A stretch of 64,000 nucleotides of DNA from Bin80 sp965215475 (lineage in GTDB: Bacteria > Bacteroidota > Rhodothermia > Rhodothermales > Bin80), in the NCBI GenBank assembly GCA_965215475.1, contig OZ244061.1, forward strand, positions 3,534,001 to 3,598,000. Direction: 5' to 3'. The position numbers were made by a program, and so were the translations under genes. This document shows positions 45,488-55,271 of the stretch, piece after piece (the first letter of the stretch is position 1; each line of letters begins with the position of its first letter). The notes beneath the pieces are model-generated. The model saw nothing but the letters and a program-made list of their open reading frames with translations, did no database searches and was not told the origin of the DNA.

Positions 45488-46103
45488 GCATTTGGGGATC
45501 TTTCTGGAATGCTTGTAATTTTTTACGGAGATCCCGTAGAGCAAGCATCACATGAGTATTTACGGTCCGAGGGGTAAGGTTCATGACAGTTGCGATCTCA
45601 GCGTGCGTGAGTCCTTCAAAACGACTAAGCATAAAGGCTTGTCGGCGGCGAGGGGGGAGGCTATCAATCCACTGGCGGACATGTTCTTCAAGCATGTCGA
45701 AGTCCACATTCTCATCGGGGGCTGGATCATTTTCGGTTGCGACATCATCAGCATCTATCCCGTCGGAGTAATGAGAGTCACGGAGCAGGTTGAATGCTTT
45801 GTTCCGCACCATGGTATACATGAGCGCGAGGAGAGACTTGTTCGGGTCCAGTGTTTCCCGTTTCTCCCATATTTTGACAAATACATCCTGCACAATGTCT
45901 CGTGAAGCATCTTCATCTTTCGTATAGCGCCAACAAAATCGAATTAGGGTGACGTTAACTTCTTCAAACAACTCCTGAAAAGCTTTTCGGTCCGACCTAG
46001 CCAAGCGCTTGCTCAACTGAGAGAGGGTTGCCGACAGATTGGTTGCCTGCCTTCCGTTATTGTTCAGTTCAGATTTTTGATTTAGTGTTCGCTTCATGTA
46101 CAC
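45477..46103 (-). CDS. ECF sigma factor (FecI-like)
   Basis: This 208-aa RNA polymerase sigma-70 family protein has only regions 2 and 4. Region 2 contains EDASRDIVQDVFVKIWEKRE, and region 4 contains LPPRRRQAFMLSRFEGLTHA with the helix-turn-helix TVMNLTPRTVNTHVMLALRD. It starts the sigma-FecR-receptor cassette and overlaps fecR by 11 bp. It should direct transcription of the downstream receptor gene. It resembles Bacteroidota FecI-type regulators. Confidence 0.92.
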   Translation of the reverse strand: MYMKRTLNQKSELNNNGRQATNLSATLSQLSKRLARSDRKAFQELFEEVNVTLIRFCWRYTKDEDASRDIVQDVFVKIWEKRETLDPNKSLLALMYTMVRNKAFNLLRDSHYSDGIDADDVATENDPAPDENVDFDMLEEHVRQWIDSLPPRRRQAFMLSRFEGLTHAEIATVMNLTPRTVNTHVMLALRDLRKKLQAFQKDPQMHEN

Positions 46104-46275
46104 ATCATTCCCAATGAGTGACCAACTGCCATTTTTCAGGAAGCCTCAATTTTCTTGAAGAATATTCAGATCTATATTTTATATCTTCATATAAATTGAG
46201 ATAGTTAGCGGCAAAGAGTTAAGAATTTAATTTAACAGAATAATTTGACAAAAATCAATCTGTACTAGCATTTTG

Positions 46276-47628
46276 CTATGCTAGAACCCCTGCGAGCGTT
46301 GCCGTCATGAGGTTTGCCAATGTTCCTGCGAGTACGGCTTTAACTCCAAGCTCAGCAATGAGTGGGCGCTGACTAGGTGCAAGGGGGCCAATACCTCCTA
46401 ACTGGATGGCGATGGAGGAGAAGTTGGCAAATCCGCAAAGGGCAAACGTTGCCATCGTAATTGATTTTTGCGAAATTGTACCTGCTTGCATAATGTCTGC
46501 AAGTTGTAGGTACGCTACAAATTCATTGGCCACGACTTTATAGCCAAGCATCGAACCGACGGTCACGATATCCTCGGAGGGAATCCCAATCATCCACGCG
46601 ACCGGTGCAAAGCCCCATCCCAGAATTTTACCGAGTGTCAGTTCTGTACCAAACAAGTTGCCCCCCCAGCCTAGAAGAAAATCAACCATTGCAAGTAGAG
46701 CAATAAACGCCAACAGGATTGCAGAAATATTCAGGACCAATTGTACACCATCCCTAGCTCCAGTAGCGGCGGCGTCAATCACATTTTTGGACTCAATGAG
46801 CTTTGGAAGTTCTACTTTGCCCAAGGTGACGGGTTGACCGGTTTCAGGGACGAGAATTTTACTTAAAATGATGGCAGCTGGGGCTGCCATCAAGCTTGCT
46901 CCTAGCAGGTGTTCCGCGAATTTGAGTTGGGCCATATCTAACGGAACTCCCTGCATTGATGCATATGGAATGGCTAAGAAGGCGATGTAGGCAGCCATGA
47001 CTCCTCCAGCCATCGTAGCCATTCCAGCACTCATAAGGGTCATGATCTCAGAACGAGTCATGTTTTCTAGGTAAGGTCGAATCACCAATGGTGCTTCGGT
47101 TTGGCCGACGAATACATTGGCTGCAACCGATAGCGATTCTGCGCCGCTGGATTTCAAGAGCTTGGAGACGCCTCGAGCCATGACTTTGACCACCCACTGC
47201 ATCAGACCCAAGTGGTACAGGATGGCCATTAATGATGCGAAGAAAATAATCGTGGGAAGAACTTGGAAGGCAATCGAGGTACCCCAGCTTTGACCAATAA
47301 CCAATGGGGTGCCTGGGGCCATGCTTCCATCCGCAGGCAGAGCAATGTCTCCCAAGACAAACTGGGCTCCTTCCGTGGTGAATTGAAGGATTTTTACGAA
47401 GAACGTACTGATCCATGAGAAGAACTCCTTAGGCCATCCAAAAGGGGAGAAAAATTGTCCCATGGCATCTCCCTTTAGGACTAGAATCGCAATTACAATC
47501 TGGGCCAGAATGCCAAATAAAATTAGGCGCCAGTTTGCTAAACGACGGTTTTCAGAGAATAAGATTGCAATGCCGATAACCGTAATAAGACCGATAAGGG
47601 CGCGGGAAACAGAAACAGCAAATTCCAT
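46276..47628 (-). CDS. nupC: Concentrative nucleoside transporter (NupC/CNT family)
   Basis: The 450-aa inner-membrane protein has the CNT arrangement: three N-terminal helices (LIGLITVIGIAILFS; LILFGILAQIVIAILVL), a gate domain and the nucleoside/cation-binding core (SWGTSIAFQVLPTIIFFASL; AESLSVAANVFVGQTEAPLV; ALCGFANFSSIAIQLGGIG). It imports nucleosides with Na+ or H+; the ion cannot be called. It is a single gene with a 170-bp gap to the sigma gene start. Confidence 0.9.
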   Translation of the reverse strand: MEFAVSVSRALIGLITVIGIAILFSENRRLANWRLILFGILAQIVIAILVLKGDAMGQFFSPFGWPKEFFSWISTFFVKILQFTTEGAQFVLGDIALPADGSMAPGTPLVIGQSWGTSIAFQVLPTIIFFASLMAILYHLGLMQWVVKVMARGVSKLLKSSGAESLSVAANVFVGQTEAPLVIRPYLENMTRSEIMTLMSAGMATMAGGVMAAYIAFLAIPYASMQGVPLDMAQLKFAEHLLGASLMAAPAAIILSKILVPETGQPVTLGKVELPKLIESKNVIDAAATGARDGVQLVLNISAILLAFIALLAMVDFLLGWGGNLFGTELTLGKILGWGFAPVAWMIGIPSEDIVTVGSMLGYKVVANEFVAYLQLADIMQAGTISQKSITMATFALCGFANFSSIAIQLGGIGPLAPSQRPLIAELGVKAVLAGTLANLMTATLAGVLA

Positions 47629-48288
47629 CAGAATGGCTGGTGTTGAGAGTGAGGAGTAGGTGGATTGTTACTCTCTGACGAAATATAAAACATTTGCCGT
47701 CAAGCTCAAGATACAGCCCTAGATGCTTATTCTATAAATGAAGAATTATGGCAGTCGCCTGAAGAAGAACATCGCTTCAACAACTGAATCGACGACAGGA
47801 TCGCCCAAAGTGTAGAGATTCCACGGATTCAGGTAACTAGGTCGGATACGTTTATAGAGTTTCATAGGCCTCGAAGCATATCTTGAGTCGAAGGTGCAAT
47901 GTTATCTGTAGTGGGAATGATTTTTCAAAAAAAAAGAGTTTTAGCCTCTTTGGAGATCCATTAGTACAAGGAGAGGTGGCAAGGCATTTCAGGAATCAAT
48001 TTATTGTGAGAGATGCAGCAAGATTCCGTATGTTCATATCTTCTTGATTTCTACGAGGCTCTGTGGCAACGCACATGGCTTCGGATCACAATGGAATCAT
48101 GATGTATACAGATGTAAAGAGTGTTTCGATACCATCACTCCAACCGATTTTCCTACAAGATTTTTTTAGATACATCCATTGTATTGAATGCATGTTACGC
48201 GACGATTGTCCTCAGGAATTGAGACTACTGATCCGTATTTTATTCGGCTTCGTTATGTTGTGGTTGATTTTCGACTATACCTGTGAAG
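47629..48288. other. Gene-free stretch with a possible zinc-ribbon relic
   Basis: Between nupC and the helicase, plus-strand reading near 48062-48150 gives CGNAHGFGSQWNHD followed by VYRCKECFDTITPTDF and a stop. This resembles the N-terminal zinc ribbon of a transposase. There is no intact frame around it. Another short protein-like stretch (DPLVQGEVARHFRNQF) lies at about 47955. Both look like remains rather than genes. Confidence 0.35.
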
Positions 48289-50568
48289 ATGGCAGAATTT
48301 GATACAAAACCTATTCTCGAAGGACTCAATGACCGGCAAAAAGAAGCCGTTCAAACGACTGAGGGACCTGTATTGGTTGTAGCTGGACCAGGTTCCGGGA
48401 AGACGCGTGTTTTAACGTGTAGAATTGCATGGCTTCTGGCATCTGAAGCGGCCCGTCCCTATCAAATCCTTGCGCTCACGTTTACGAATAAGGCAGCACG
48501 CGAAATGCGTGAACGCGTAGAGAATCTGCTCCCCGATGGAATCGCTAGAGGAATGTGGGTAGGAACCTTCCATTCACAGATGGTTCGGCTATTAAGGGCG
48601 GAGGCGGGGCACCTAGGGTATACCTCCGATTTTACGATCTACGATACCGGCGATGCGGAGCGTATTCTTAAGCAACTCATCGAGGAATATGATCATGACC
48701 CAAAGAAGATCAAGCCACGCGTGATCCATAGCTATATTTCAGGGGCAAAAAATGCTCGAATCTCTCCAGATCAGATGGGGGCAGGCGCGAAATCCAAACA
48801 GGCAGAAATCGCTGCCAAGTTGTATATGCCCTATAGTGCTGCTTTGCAGGCGGCAAATGCATTTGATTTTGACGATCTACTACTCAAACCAATAGAGCTT
48901 TTTGAGAGGGAGCCGGATATACTTCAAAAATATCAGCGAAAATGGTCTCATGTATTGATTGATGAATATCAGGACACAAATCGGGTACAATATGAACTTG
49001 CTTATGCCTTGGCCAAGGAGCATCGCAATTTGTGTGTAGTTGGGGATGATGCCCAAAGTATTTACTCATTCAGAGGTGCGGATATTCAGAATATTCTTTC
49101 ATTTGAGAAAGATTTTGAGGATGCAAAGATCGTACGGCTTGAGCAGAATTACCGTTCGTCGAAGCATATTCTCAGGGCAGCTGATTCGGTCATCGCCGCC
49201 AATGCCAATCAGATTAAGAAGACCCTATGGACACAGAATAAAAAGGGGAGCCTGATTACGTTGGTCTTGGCATCGAATGATCGGGATGAAGCACATCGAG
49301 TAGTGGAGATCATCCGAAGGGAGAGGGCCGGGGAGAGTCTCAGGTTTGAGGATTTTGCAATTCTGTATCGAACCAATGCACAGAGTCGCGCCTTTGAAGA
49401 GGGGCTTCGTAGAGAGGGTTTGCCCTATAGAATTGTTGGAGGGCTCTCCTTTTATCAGCGTAAAGAAATCAGGGATGCCATTGCCTATCTTCGCCTTTTG
49501 GTCAACCCAAATGATGTGGCAAGTTTTCAACGGGTCGTGAACTATCCTAAAAGGGGAATTGGTTTGAGATCTCAACAGAGAATCATTGAGTATGCACGAC
49601 AACCGGGATATGATTTGAGTATTGCCCTCCGTGAAATTGGCCATGTGGAAATCCCCAAGAGAGCGCAAAATTCGCTGATGAATTTTGCCAATCTCATTCA
49701 GGGACATGCAGAAAAAATGGATGCAAATATGGACCTGGCGGAACTTGCTGCATCACTTTTCAGAAAGTCAGGAATCATGAGCGACTTAGAACTGGACGAA
49801 ACACAAAGCGGGCTAAGTAGATTGAGGAATGTTCATGAGCTTCTGGGGGCGATTCAGGAGCATGCGGAAGAGGATGAATCTCATACGTTGAGTAGCTACC
49901 TTCAGTCAGTTGCGTTACTGACTGATGCAGATACAGATCAATCTGACACAGATCGTGTCACATTGATGACACTTCATGCATCCAAAGGATTGGAATTTGA
50001 AGTGGTATTCATCGGAGGGCTTGAAGATGGACTGCTTCCATTAATTCGTGGAGAACAAGTAATCAGCCCGTCTGACCTTGAGGAAGAGCGGAGATTGTTT
50101 TATGTTGGGATCACTAGGGCAAAATCCCGTTTATATCTAGGTTTGGCCAAGGTTCGGTCAAGATATGGGGGGCATGCTGAGTACACAGAGCCCAGCCGGT
50201 TTATTCGTGAAATAGATTCCAGTACGATGAGTAATTCTGTGATCAGGAAGACTCGACAACGTAGCTCTGGAGAGTCAAGTAAATCATTTCAAGGCTCTCA
50301 GAATCGATCTAATAGCCCTAGGGTTTCTGGTTACGGTGGACAACGTTTTCGATCCTCAACTAGGGATTCAGGACGTCGGATGAATGATTATCGGTCAAGA
50401 GACATGTCCGCATTTAAGGTTGGCGTACAAGTGGCTCATCGGGAATATGGTATAGGTGAGATTACACATGTGGAGGGGCGTGGAGAGATGACTAAGGTTA
50501 AGGTTGATTTCGGTAAATTCGGACAGAAACGGCTCCTCGTGAAATTTACCCCAATGAAAGTGATTTAA
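48289..50568 (+). CDS. pcrA: UvrD/PcrA-type ATP-dependent DNA helicase
   Basis: This 759-aa superfamily 1A helicase unwinds DNA 3'-5' in excision repair and clears RecA filaments. The motifs run in order: LNDRQKEAVQTTEGPVLVVA with Walker A AGPGSGKT (about residues 32-39), LALTFTNKAAREM, LIDEYQDTN (Walker B), VVGDDAQSIYSFRGADI, LEQNYRSS, VTLMTLHASKGLEFEVVFI and RRLFYVGITRAKSRLYLG. It ends with a Tudor-like domain (FKVGVQVAHREYGIGEITHV), typical of PcrA/UvrD of this length. ATG 48289 is preferred over the GTG six bases upstream. Confidence 0.95.
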   Translation: MAEFDTKPILEGLNDRQKEAVQTTEGPVLVVAGPGSGKTRVLTCRIAWLLASEAARPYQILALTFTNKAAREMRERVENLLPDGIARGMWVGTFHSQMVRLLRAEAGHLGYTSDFTIYDTGDAERILKQLIEEYDHDPKKIKPRVIHSYISGAKNARISPDQMGAGAKSKQAEIAAKLYMPYSAALQAANAFDFDDLLLKPIELFEREPDILQKYQRKWSHVLIDEYQDTNRVQYELAYALAKEHRNLCVVGDDAQSIYSFRGADIQNILSFEKDFEDAKIVRLEQNYRSSKHILRAADSVIAANANQIKKTLWTQNKKGSLITLVLASNDRDEAHRVVEIIRRERAGESLRFEDFAILYRTNAQSRAFEEGLRREGLPYRIVGGLSFYQRKEIRDAIAYLRLLVNPNDVASFQRVVNYPKRGIGLRSQQRIIEYARQPGYDLSIALREIGHVEIPKRAQNSLMNFANLIQGHAEKMDANMDLAELAASLFRKSGIMSDLELDETQSGLSRLRNVHELLGAIQEHAEEDESHTLSSYLQSVALLTDADTDQSDTDRVTLMTLHASKGLEFEVVFIGGLEDGLLPLIRGEQVISPSDLEEERRLFYVGITRAKSRLYLGLAKVRSRYGGHAEYTEPSRFIREIDSSTMSNSVIRKTRQRSSGESSKSFQGSQNRSNSPRVSGYGGQRFRSSTRDSGRRMNDYRSRDMSAFKVGVQVAHREYGIGEITHVEGRGEMTKVKVDFGKFGQKRLLVKFTPMKVI

Positions 50569-50673
50569 TGGAGGATGAAGAAAACGTATGTATACTAAAC
50601 TTTGGCAAACTGAGAATAAGTTTACACTGGAAACCACTTGAAACTGAATCTGGTAAACCCGCCCTCATAATAT

Positions 50674-50829
50674 ATGGTTACTGAATTATCTCAATACTCA
50701 AGTCTTGCTCTATGGTCAGATGGCTGTGGACGATATAGGGATCAGAATTCAAGGGTATCTATAAAACGTTGTGCGAGAGTGCACATATTATTGTGTGATT
50801 ATCTTCAGATATCCGGCATCGAATCATGA
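50674..50829 (+). CDS. Small ORF overlapping the mod start (ATGA)
   Basis: An ATG at 50674 opens a 51-codon frame (MVTELSQYSSLALWSDGCGR, ending LQISGIES). Its TGA (50827-50829) overlaps the ATG of the mod reading frame at 50826 in the classic ATGA arrangement. The peptide has no recognised family, and no strong Shine-Dalgarno sequence is visible. The overlap suggests translational coupling to mod, but a chance frame of this size cannot be excluded. Confidence 0.35.
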   Translation: MVTELSQYSSLALWSDGCGRYRDQNSRVSIKRCARVHILLCDYLQISGIES

Positions 50830-50910
50830 GCGAGATTTTTTTTAAGGGTAAGGAATTTGTTTACAATCATCATCTAGCAATACCCTTTAGGCCACTAATA
50901 ATTTCTAAAA

Positions 50911-52635
50911 ATGGGGGGGGGGGGCGGCGGAGATTTAGGAGGAAATCTAGTTATTCATGGGGACAATCTTCATGCTTTGAAATCACTCATACCGCATTAT
51001 GCTGGAAAAGTTGATTGCATCTATATTGATCCCCCTTACAACACGGGCAACGAAAAATGGTCATACAATGATAATGTTAGTCACCCGATGATTAGTGAGT
51101 GGCTGGAGAAAACGGTGGGGATTGACGATGGGCTTAGGCATGACAAATGGTGTTGCATGATGTGGCCTAGGTTAAGGCTTCTCCATGAACTACTCTCTGA
51201 AACCGGTGCAATATTTATTTCAATTGATGACAATGAACATCATCATCTGCGAATGATGATGGATGATATTTTTGGTACTGAAAATTTTCGCAATGTTATC
51301 GCCGTACGAAGAGGTGTTAAAAATCTTCAAACCCAGTTTTTGGATATAGATCGGCTTGCAGTAGGGCAAGAGTATATTTTATTTTATAGCAAATCCCCTG
51401 AAACTCGGTTCCCTTTATTATATAAAGATCTTGATATTATCCGTTCGGGAAGATGGAATAATCATTGGCGGGGGACAGAAAGAGAGACAATGAGGTACGA
51501 ACTTTTTGGTCACACTCCACCGCATGGACAATGGAGATGGAAAAGGGAACGAAGTCTTCAGGCCGTGGCTAACTACCGACAAGTTTTAAGGGATATTGGA
51601 GATAATCCAACTCAAGAAGCGATTGACGAATGGTGGATATCACAATTACCTGAGAGAAAAGATCTTTTACGATTATCAAATATAGGAAATCCAGAGCATT
51701 ATATCCCCCCGTCGAGTAAGCAATTGTTGAATTCTCTTTGGAAGGATATGATGAGCAACGAATCTAAATCAACACTTGAGTCTCTTGGACTTGAGTTTGA
51801 AAACCCCAAAAGAATAGATTTGGTCAAACGTATTATCGAATTCACTACACCTCCAGATAGAGAGTCAGTCGTACTTGATTCTTTTGCTGGAAGTGGGACC
51901 ACAGCACATGCCACACTTCTTTTGAATCAATTAGACAGTGGTAATCGTCGATTCATATTAATAGAACAGATGGATTATGCTGATTCATTGACGGCTGAGC
52001 GGGTTCGGAAAATTATCAGTGGCTATGCATTCACCGGTGTCCAGCGAACAGAACTAATGCGAGAAAAAGTCACATGGACAAAACTCAAGAATTCACACAC
52101 TCTGGTCAGTAAATTTGACACACTCAAGGATAAGTATCGCAACGAATATGATAAAATCAAAGCTAAGGTTGAAAAAGGAGATTTCATTGTGATAGGGGAA
52201 AACAAGATCCTGAAAAGGGCAAAGGGACTCGGCGGCTCATTTACCTATTGTACTCTGGGAGAGCCGTTAAACATTGACAAGATGTTAACCGGAGAAAAAC
52301 TACCTTCCTACGGGGGAATTGGTGCCATGCTCTTCCATATGGCTACGAATAAGGTGTTGGATATGGAGGGGATTCGGGAACAGGATTTCTATCTTGGCAA
52401 TGATGTGTTTTGCCATTTTTGGCTACTTTACAAACCAGATTTGGATTGGCTGAAATCTCCAGAAGCTGCACTTACACTATCCCGTGCAAGGAAGTTTGCA
52501 GAGTATGATCAAGACAAACGCCATCTGGTCTTTTCTCCCGCTCAGTATGTAAGTCAGAAAATGCTTGCAGAGCAGATGATTCCGGTAGAATTCGTTCCTT
52601 TACCCTTTTCACTGTACCGAATTGCACAGAATTAA
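50911..52635 (+). CDS. mod: Type III DNA methyltransferase, modification subunit (phase-variable)
   Basis: This is a beta-class N6-adenine methyltransferase: motif IV DPPYNTGNEKW at residues 40-50, a target-recognition region, then motif I SFAGSGTTAHATLL with FAGSG at 325-329. The family's usual N-terminus (KGKEFVYNHHLAIPFRPL) is encoded just upstream from ATG 50826, but in a different frame. The two are joined by a run of 12 G (50913-50924). With 12 G the upstream start ends at 51014, and only the ATG touching the tract (50911) reads the enzyme, giving 574 aa without the first 28 residues. With 11 G the full 602 aa would be made from 50826. Mod recognises the site and methylates it; with Res it cuts. 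The res gene follows after 3 bp. Confidence 0.93.
   Translation: MGGGGGGDLGGNLVIHGDNLHALKSLIPHYAGKVDCIYIDPPYNTGNEKWSYNDNVSHPMISEWLEKTVGIDDGLRHDKWCCMMWPRLRLLHELLSETGAIFISIDDNEHHHLRMMMDDIFGTENFRNVIAVRRGVKNLQTQFLDIDRLAVGQEYILFYSKSPETRFPLLYKDLDIIRSGRWNNHWRGTERETMRYELFGHTPPHGQWRWKRERSLQAVANYRQVLRDIGDNPTQEAIDEWWISQLPERKDLLRLSNIGNPEHYIPPSSKQLLNSLWKDMMSNESKSTLESLGLEFENPKRIDLVKRIIEFTTPPDRESVVLDSFAGSGTTAHATLLLNQLDSGNRRFILIEQMDYADSLTAERVRKIISGYAFTGVQRTELMREKVTWTKLKNSHTLVSKFDTLKDKYRNEYDKIKAKVEKGDFIVIGENKILKRAKGLGGSFTYCTLGEPLNIDKMLTGEKLPSYGGIGAMLFHMATNKVLDMEGIREQDFYLGNDVFCHFWLLYKPDLDWLKSPEAALTLSRARKFAEYDQDKRHLVFSPAQYVSQKMLAEQMIPVEFVPLPFSLYRIAQN
50913..50924 (+). repeat. Homopolymer of 12 G at the 5' end of mod (phase-variation tract)
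   Basis: Twelve G follow ctaaaaat. Frame arithmetic: the start at 50826 is in the mod frame with 11 G (or 8, 14), the start at 50911 with 12 G (or 9, 15), and neither with 13 G (or 10). Slippage would therefore give three states. The reading 50826-51014 (KGKEFVYNHHLAIPFRPL to ALCWKS) is the product of the upstream start in the present state. Confidence 0.92.
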
Positions 52636-52638
52636 CGA

Positions 52639-55257
52639 ATGGGATTTCGTAAGTTGGAGTATCAAGACAGAGTGCTTACCGCACTTGATACGTATTTATG
52701 TTACTTAAAGGAAGAAAAACAGAAATCAGGCAGGATTTCTGACGTCGCTGCCAAGAATCAGGATTTAGACATTCCGATACCGGATTTTACCGTGAAGGCT
52801 TGGGAGAAACTAGAAGCGGCGGGTAAATTGCCAGTATCGCGTAAAGAAATACCCTATTCAAAGCGAAAAGACGGGTGTGGTCGTCCAGTGCCAAACGTAG
52901 TATTAAAAGTGCCCACGGGGGGCGGAAAGACATTTCTTGGGGTGTTGGGTGTGTCAAAAATCATGGGACAGTACCTTTCGGAGAACACGGGGTTTGTACT
53001 GTGGATCGTACCAAATGAAGCAATCTACAGGCAGACGTTAAAGCATTTTAAAGATCGTCAGCATCCATATCGGCAAACGCTTGACCAGATTTCTGCCGGA
53101 CGCGTCAAGATCATGGAAAAGGCCACACGCCTCAATAAACGGGATGTGGATGCGAATCTCTGTATTATGCTCCTTATGATGCAGTCTGCAAATCGGAAAA
53201 CTAGGGAATGGTTGAAGATTTTTCGGGATAGAGGAGATGTACATGGATTCACTCCACCTGAAGGCGAGGAGCAGGTACACAGGAAACTGAAAGATGACAT
53301 TCAAAATCTTGAAACCTATGGAGGAGATATTTTCATGCGAGTGAAAGATTCTCTTGGAAATGCACTCCGAATTATTCGCCCCTTAGTGATTCTAGATGAG
53401 GGGCATAAAGCAATTTCTGACCTTGCATTCGAAACCATATATGGGTTTAATCCGAGTTTTGTTCTGGAACTAACAGCAACACCGAAGGATGTAAGATCGC
53501 GTGGTGGGAGGAATCCGAGGCATGCAAGATATGCTAATTTATTGGTTGAAGTCACGGGTAGGGATTTGGATCGAGAGGACATGATTAAAATGCCACTTAC
53601 TCTTACCCCATGTCAAGGTACGGATTGGCGTGCAACTTTACAGGTTGCGTTAACCAAACTGAGTGACCTTCAGATCCATGCCAAACAATTGCAGGCCGAT
53701 AAAAATCAATATATCCGCCCAATTCTACTAATTCAGGTAGAACGCACTGGGAGAGATCAAGTGAAAACAGGTTATGTGCATAGTGACGAAGTGAAAAAAT
53801 GGCTTCTTTCCAGTGGTGGTTTTGATGAATCCGAGATTGCTATCAAAACATCTGAGCAGAATGATCTAAGTAGGCCTAAGAACCAAGATTTACTTTCTTC
53901 TTCTAATCGGATTCGAGTTATTATCACTAAGCAGGCTCTTCAAGAAGGTTGGGATTGCCCTTTTGCCTACATACTATGCACACTTGCTACAAGTTCTAAT
54001 CTTAATGCATTGACACAGCTTGTTGGACGTATTCTTCGTCAGCCGAACGCGATGAAGACGGGTAACGAAGCATTAGATGAATGCTATGTGGTTACGCACC
54101 ATGCGGAAACCGCTACGGTAGTTGGAGCTATCAAAAATGGATTAGAGAAAGATGGCCTAGGTGATCTAGTCCTCAATATAAGGCAAGGTGACTCCGGCAA
54201 CTCAGGCAATGGAATTCAACGGATTCATCGCAGAGAGTCTCTCCATTCTACGGAAATATATTTACCTGAAGTTATGATGGTGGATGGAGTTGAAGTTCGG
54301 GAACTTGATTATGAGACAGATGTATTGTCACGTATTGATTGGCAAGGTTACGATCCTGAACATATTGTAAGGTTGATACCAGAAAATTTTCAACCTCATG
54401 AAGCACAATTACAAAGGATTACCTTGACAGATGGTGATGAACTGATTCGCTCTGAAGGTATCGCCTCAAGTTCTGAAGATTCGGCATTTGACCCGACTTA
54501 TGCTGTCCAGCAGATTCTGGATATAGTTCCGAACCCTTTTGTTGGACGGGAAATTGTAGGGCGACTGCTCGATGGTCTTCATAACCGAGGTTTTAGTAGT
54601 AAGAAACTGGGCAGGATGTCTAGGTTTATCGTCGAAAAATTCTATCAGAAATTATCAGAGGAGCGGGACTCCAAAGCAGAAATTCTTTTCAGACAACTGG
54701 TAGATGACGGTCACATTCAATTCCGGTTGCGTCTTGACGGTCGCAACTGGCGAATGCCACGATATATTGATGCAAGCTTCACAGCGGGAAATGAACAATT
54801 AACGAATGAATATGGCGGTCCTCTGGAAAGAAGCTTGTTCATACCACAGTACCAATCAGAATACAATAAAGATGAACGTAAAGTAGCAGCATATTTAGAT
54901 GGAAATGGGGCATTAGCATGGTGGCATCGTAACGTAGCTCGTACACAATACGGTATCCAAGGATGGAGGAAAGGCAAGATTTATCCTGATTTTATTTTTG
55001 CAGTTCAGACAGGGTCACGCGGCCAATGTATTACTGCTATAGAAACCAAAGGTGATCATCTCGATAATCTAGATACAGATTATAAACGGAAATTACTCAG
55101 CTTTCTGTCTATCCGTTATCCATTTCGAAACAGTATACCAGCAGGAGAATTAGAATTGGTTTCGAGCAGTGGTCAGACAATGTATTGCGAACTAATCCTA
55201 ATGAGTGAATGGGAGACGAGACTGCAGGAATTGATTGATAATATAGCTGAGCAATGA
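52639..55257 (+). CDS. res: Type III restriction endonuclease subunit
   Basis: The 872-aa Res subunit combines a superfamily 2 ATPase/translocase with a nuclease. Walker A VPTGGGKTF is at about residues 91-99, DEGH (motif II) at 253-256, LTATPKD (motif III) about 25 residues later, and ITKQALQEGWDCPFAY and LTQLVGRILRQP (motifs V-VI) near 435-470. The C-terminal PD-(D/E)XK nuclease reads YPDFIF (Asp784) and AIETKGDHL (Glu802, Lys804). All key residues are present, so the enzyme should cut when bound to Mod. It starts 3 bp after mod and depends on it for site recognition. It carries no homopolymer tract of note. Confidence 0.94.
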   Translation: MGFRKLEYQDRVLTALDTYLCYLKEEKQKSGRISDVAAKNQDLDIPIPDFTVKAWEKLEAAGKLPVSRKEIPYSKRKDGCGRPVPNVVLKVPTGGGKTFLGVLGVSKIMGQYLSENTGFVLWIVPNEAIYRQTLKHFKDRQHPYRQTLDQISAGRVKIMEKATRLNKRDVDANLCIMLLMMQSANRKTREWLKIFRDRGDVHGFTPPEGEEQVHRKLKDDIQNLETYGGDIFMRVKDSLGNALRIIRPLVILDEGHKAISDLAFETIYGFNPSFVLELTATPKDVRSRGGRNPRHARYANLLVEVTGRDLDREDMIKMPLTLTPCQGTDWRATLQVALTKLSDLQIHAKQLQADKNQYIRPILLIQVERTGRDQVKTGYVHSDEVKKWLLSSGGFDESEIAIKTSEQNDLSRPKNQDLLSSSNRIRVIITKQALQEGWDCPFAYILCTLATSSNLNALTQLVGRILRQPNAMKTGNEALDECYVVTHHAETATVVGAIKNGLEKDGLGDLVLNIRQGDSGNSGNGIQRIHRRESLHSTEIYLPEVMMVDGVEVRELDYETDVLSRIDWQGYDPEHIVRLIPENFQPHEAQLQRITLTDGDELIRSEGIASSSEDSAFDPTYAVQQILDIVPNPFVGREIVGRLLDGLHNRGFSSKKLGRMSRFIVEKFYQKLSEERDSKAEILFRQLVDDGHIQFRLRLDGRNWRMPRYIDASFTAGNEQLTNEYGGPLERSLFIPQYQSEYNKDERKVAAYLDGNGALAWWHRNVARTQYGIQGWRKGKIYPDFIFAVQTGSRGQCITAIETKGDHLDNLDTDYKRKLLSFLSIRYPFRNSIPAGELELVSSSGQTMYCELILMSEWETRLQELIDNIAEQ

Positions 55258-55271
55258 TGATCTAAAATCAA

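Noticed and set aside
46660..46675. Run of seven C in nupC (and a similar run at the end of the coiled-coil gene, 13631-13637)
   Set aside because: Both genes keep their frame and family length, and runs of seven are too short to argue for phase variation beside the two tracts of twelve.
48063..48302. Plus-strand frame of 79 codons before the helicase
   Set aside because: The protein-like zinc-ribbon stretch is in a different frame, and this frame has no recognisable domain. Treated as remains.
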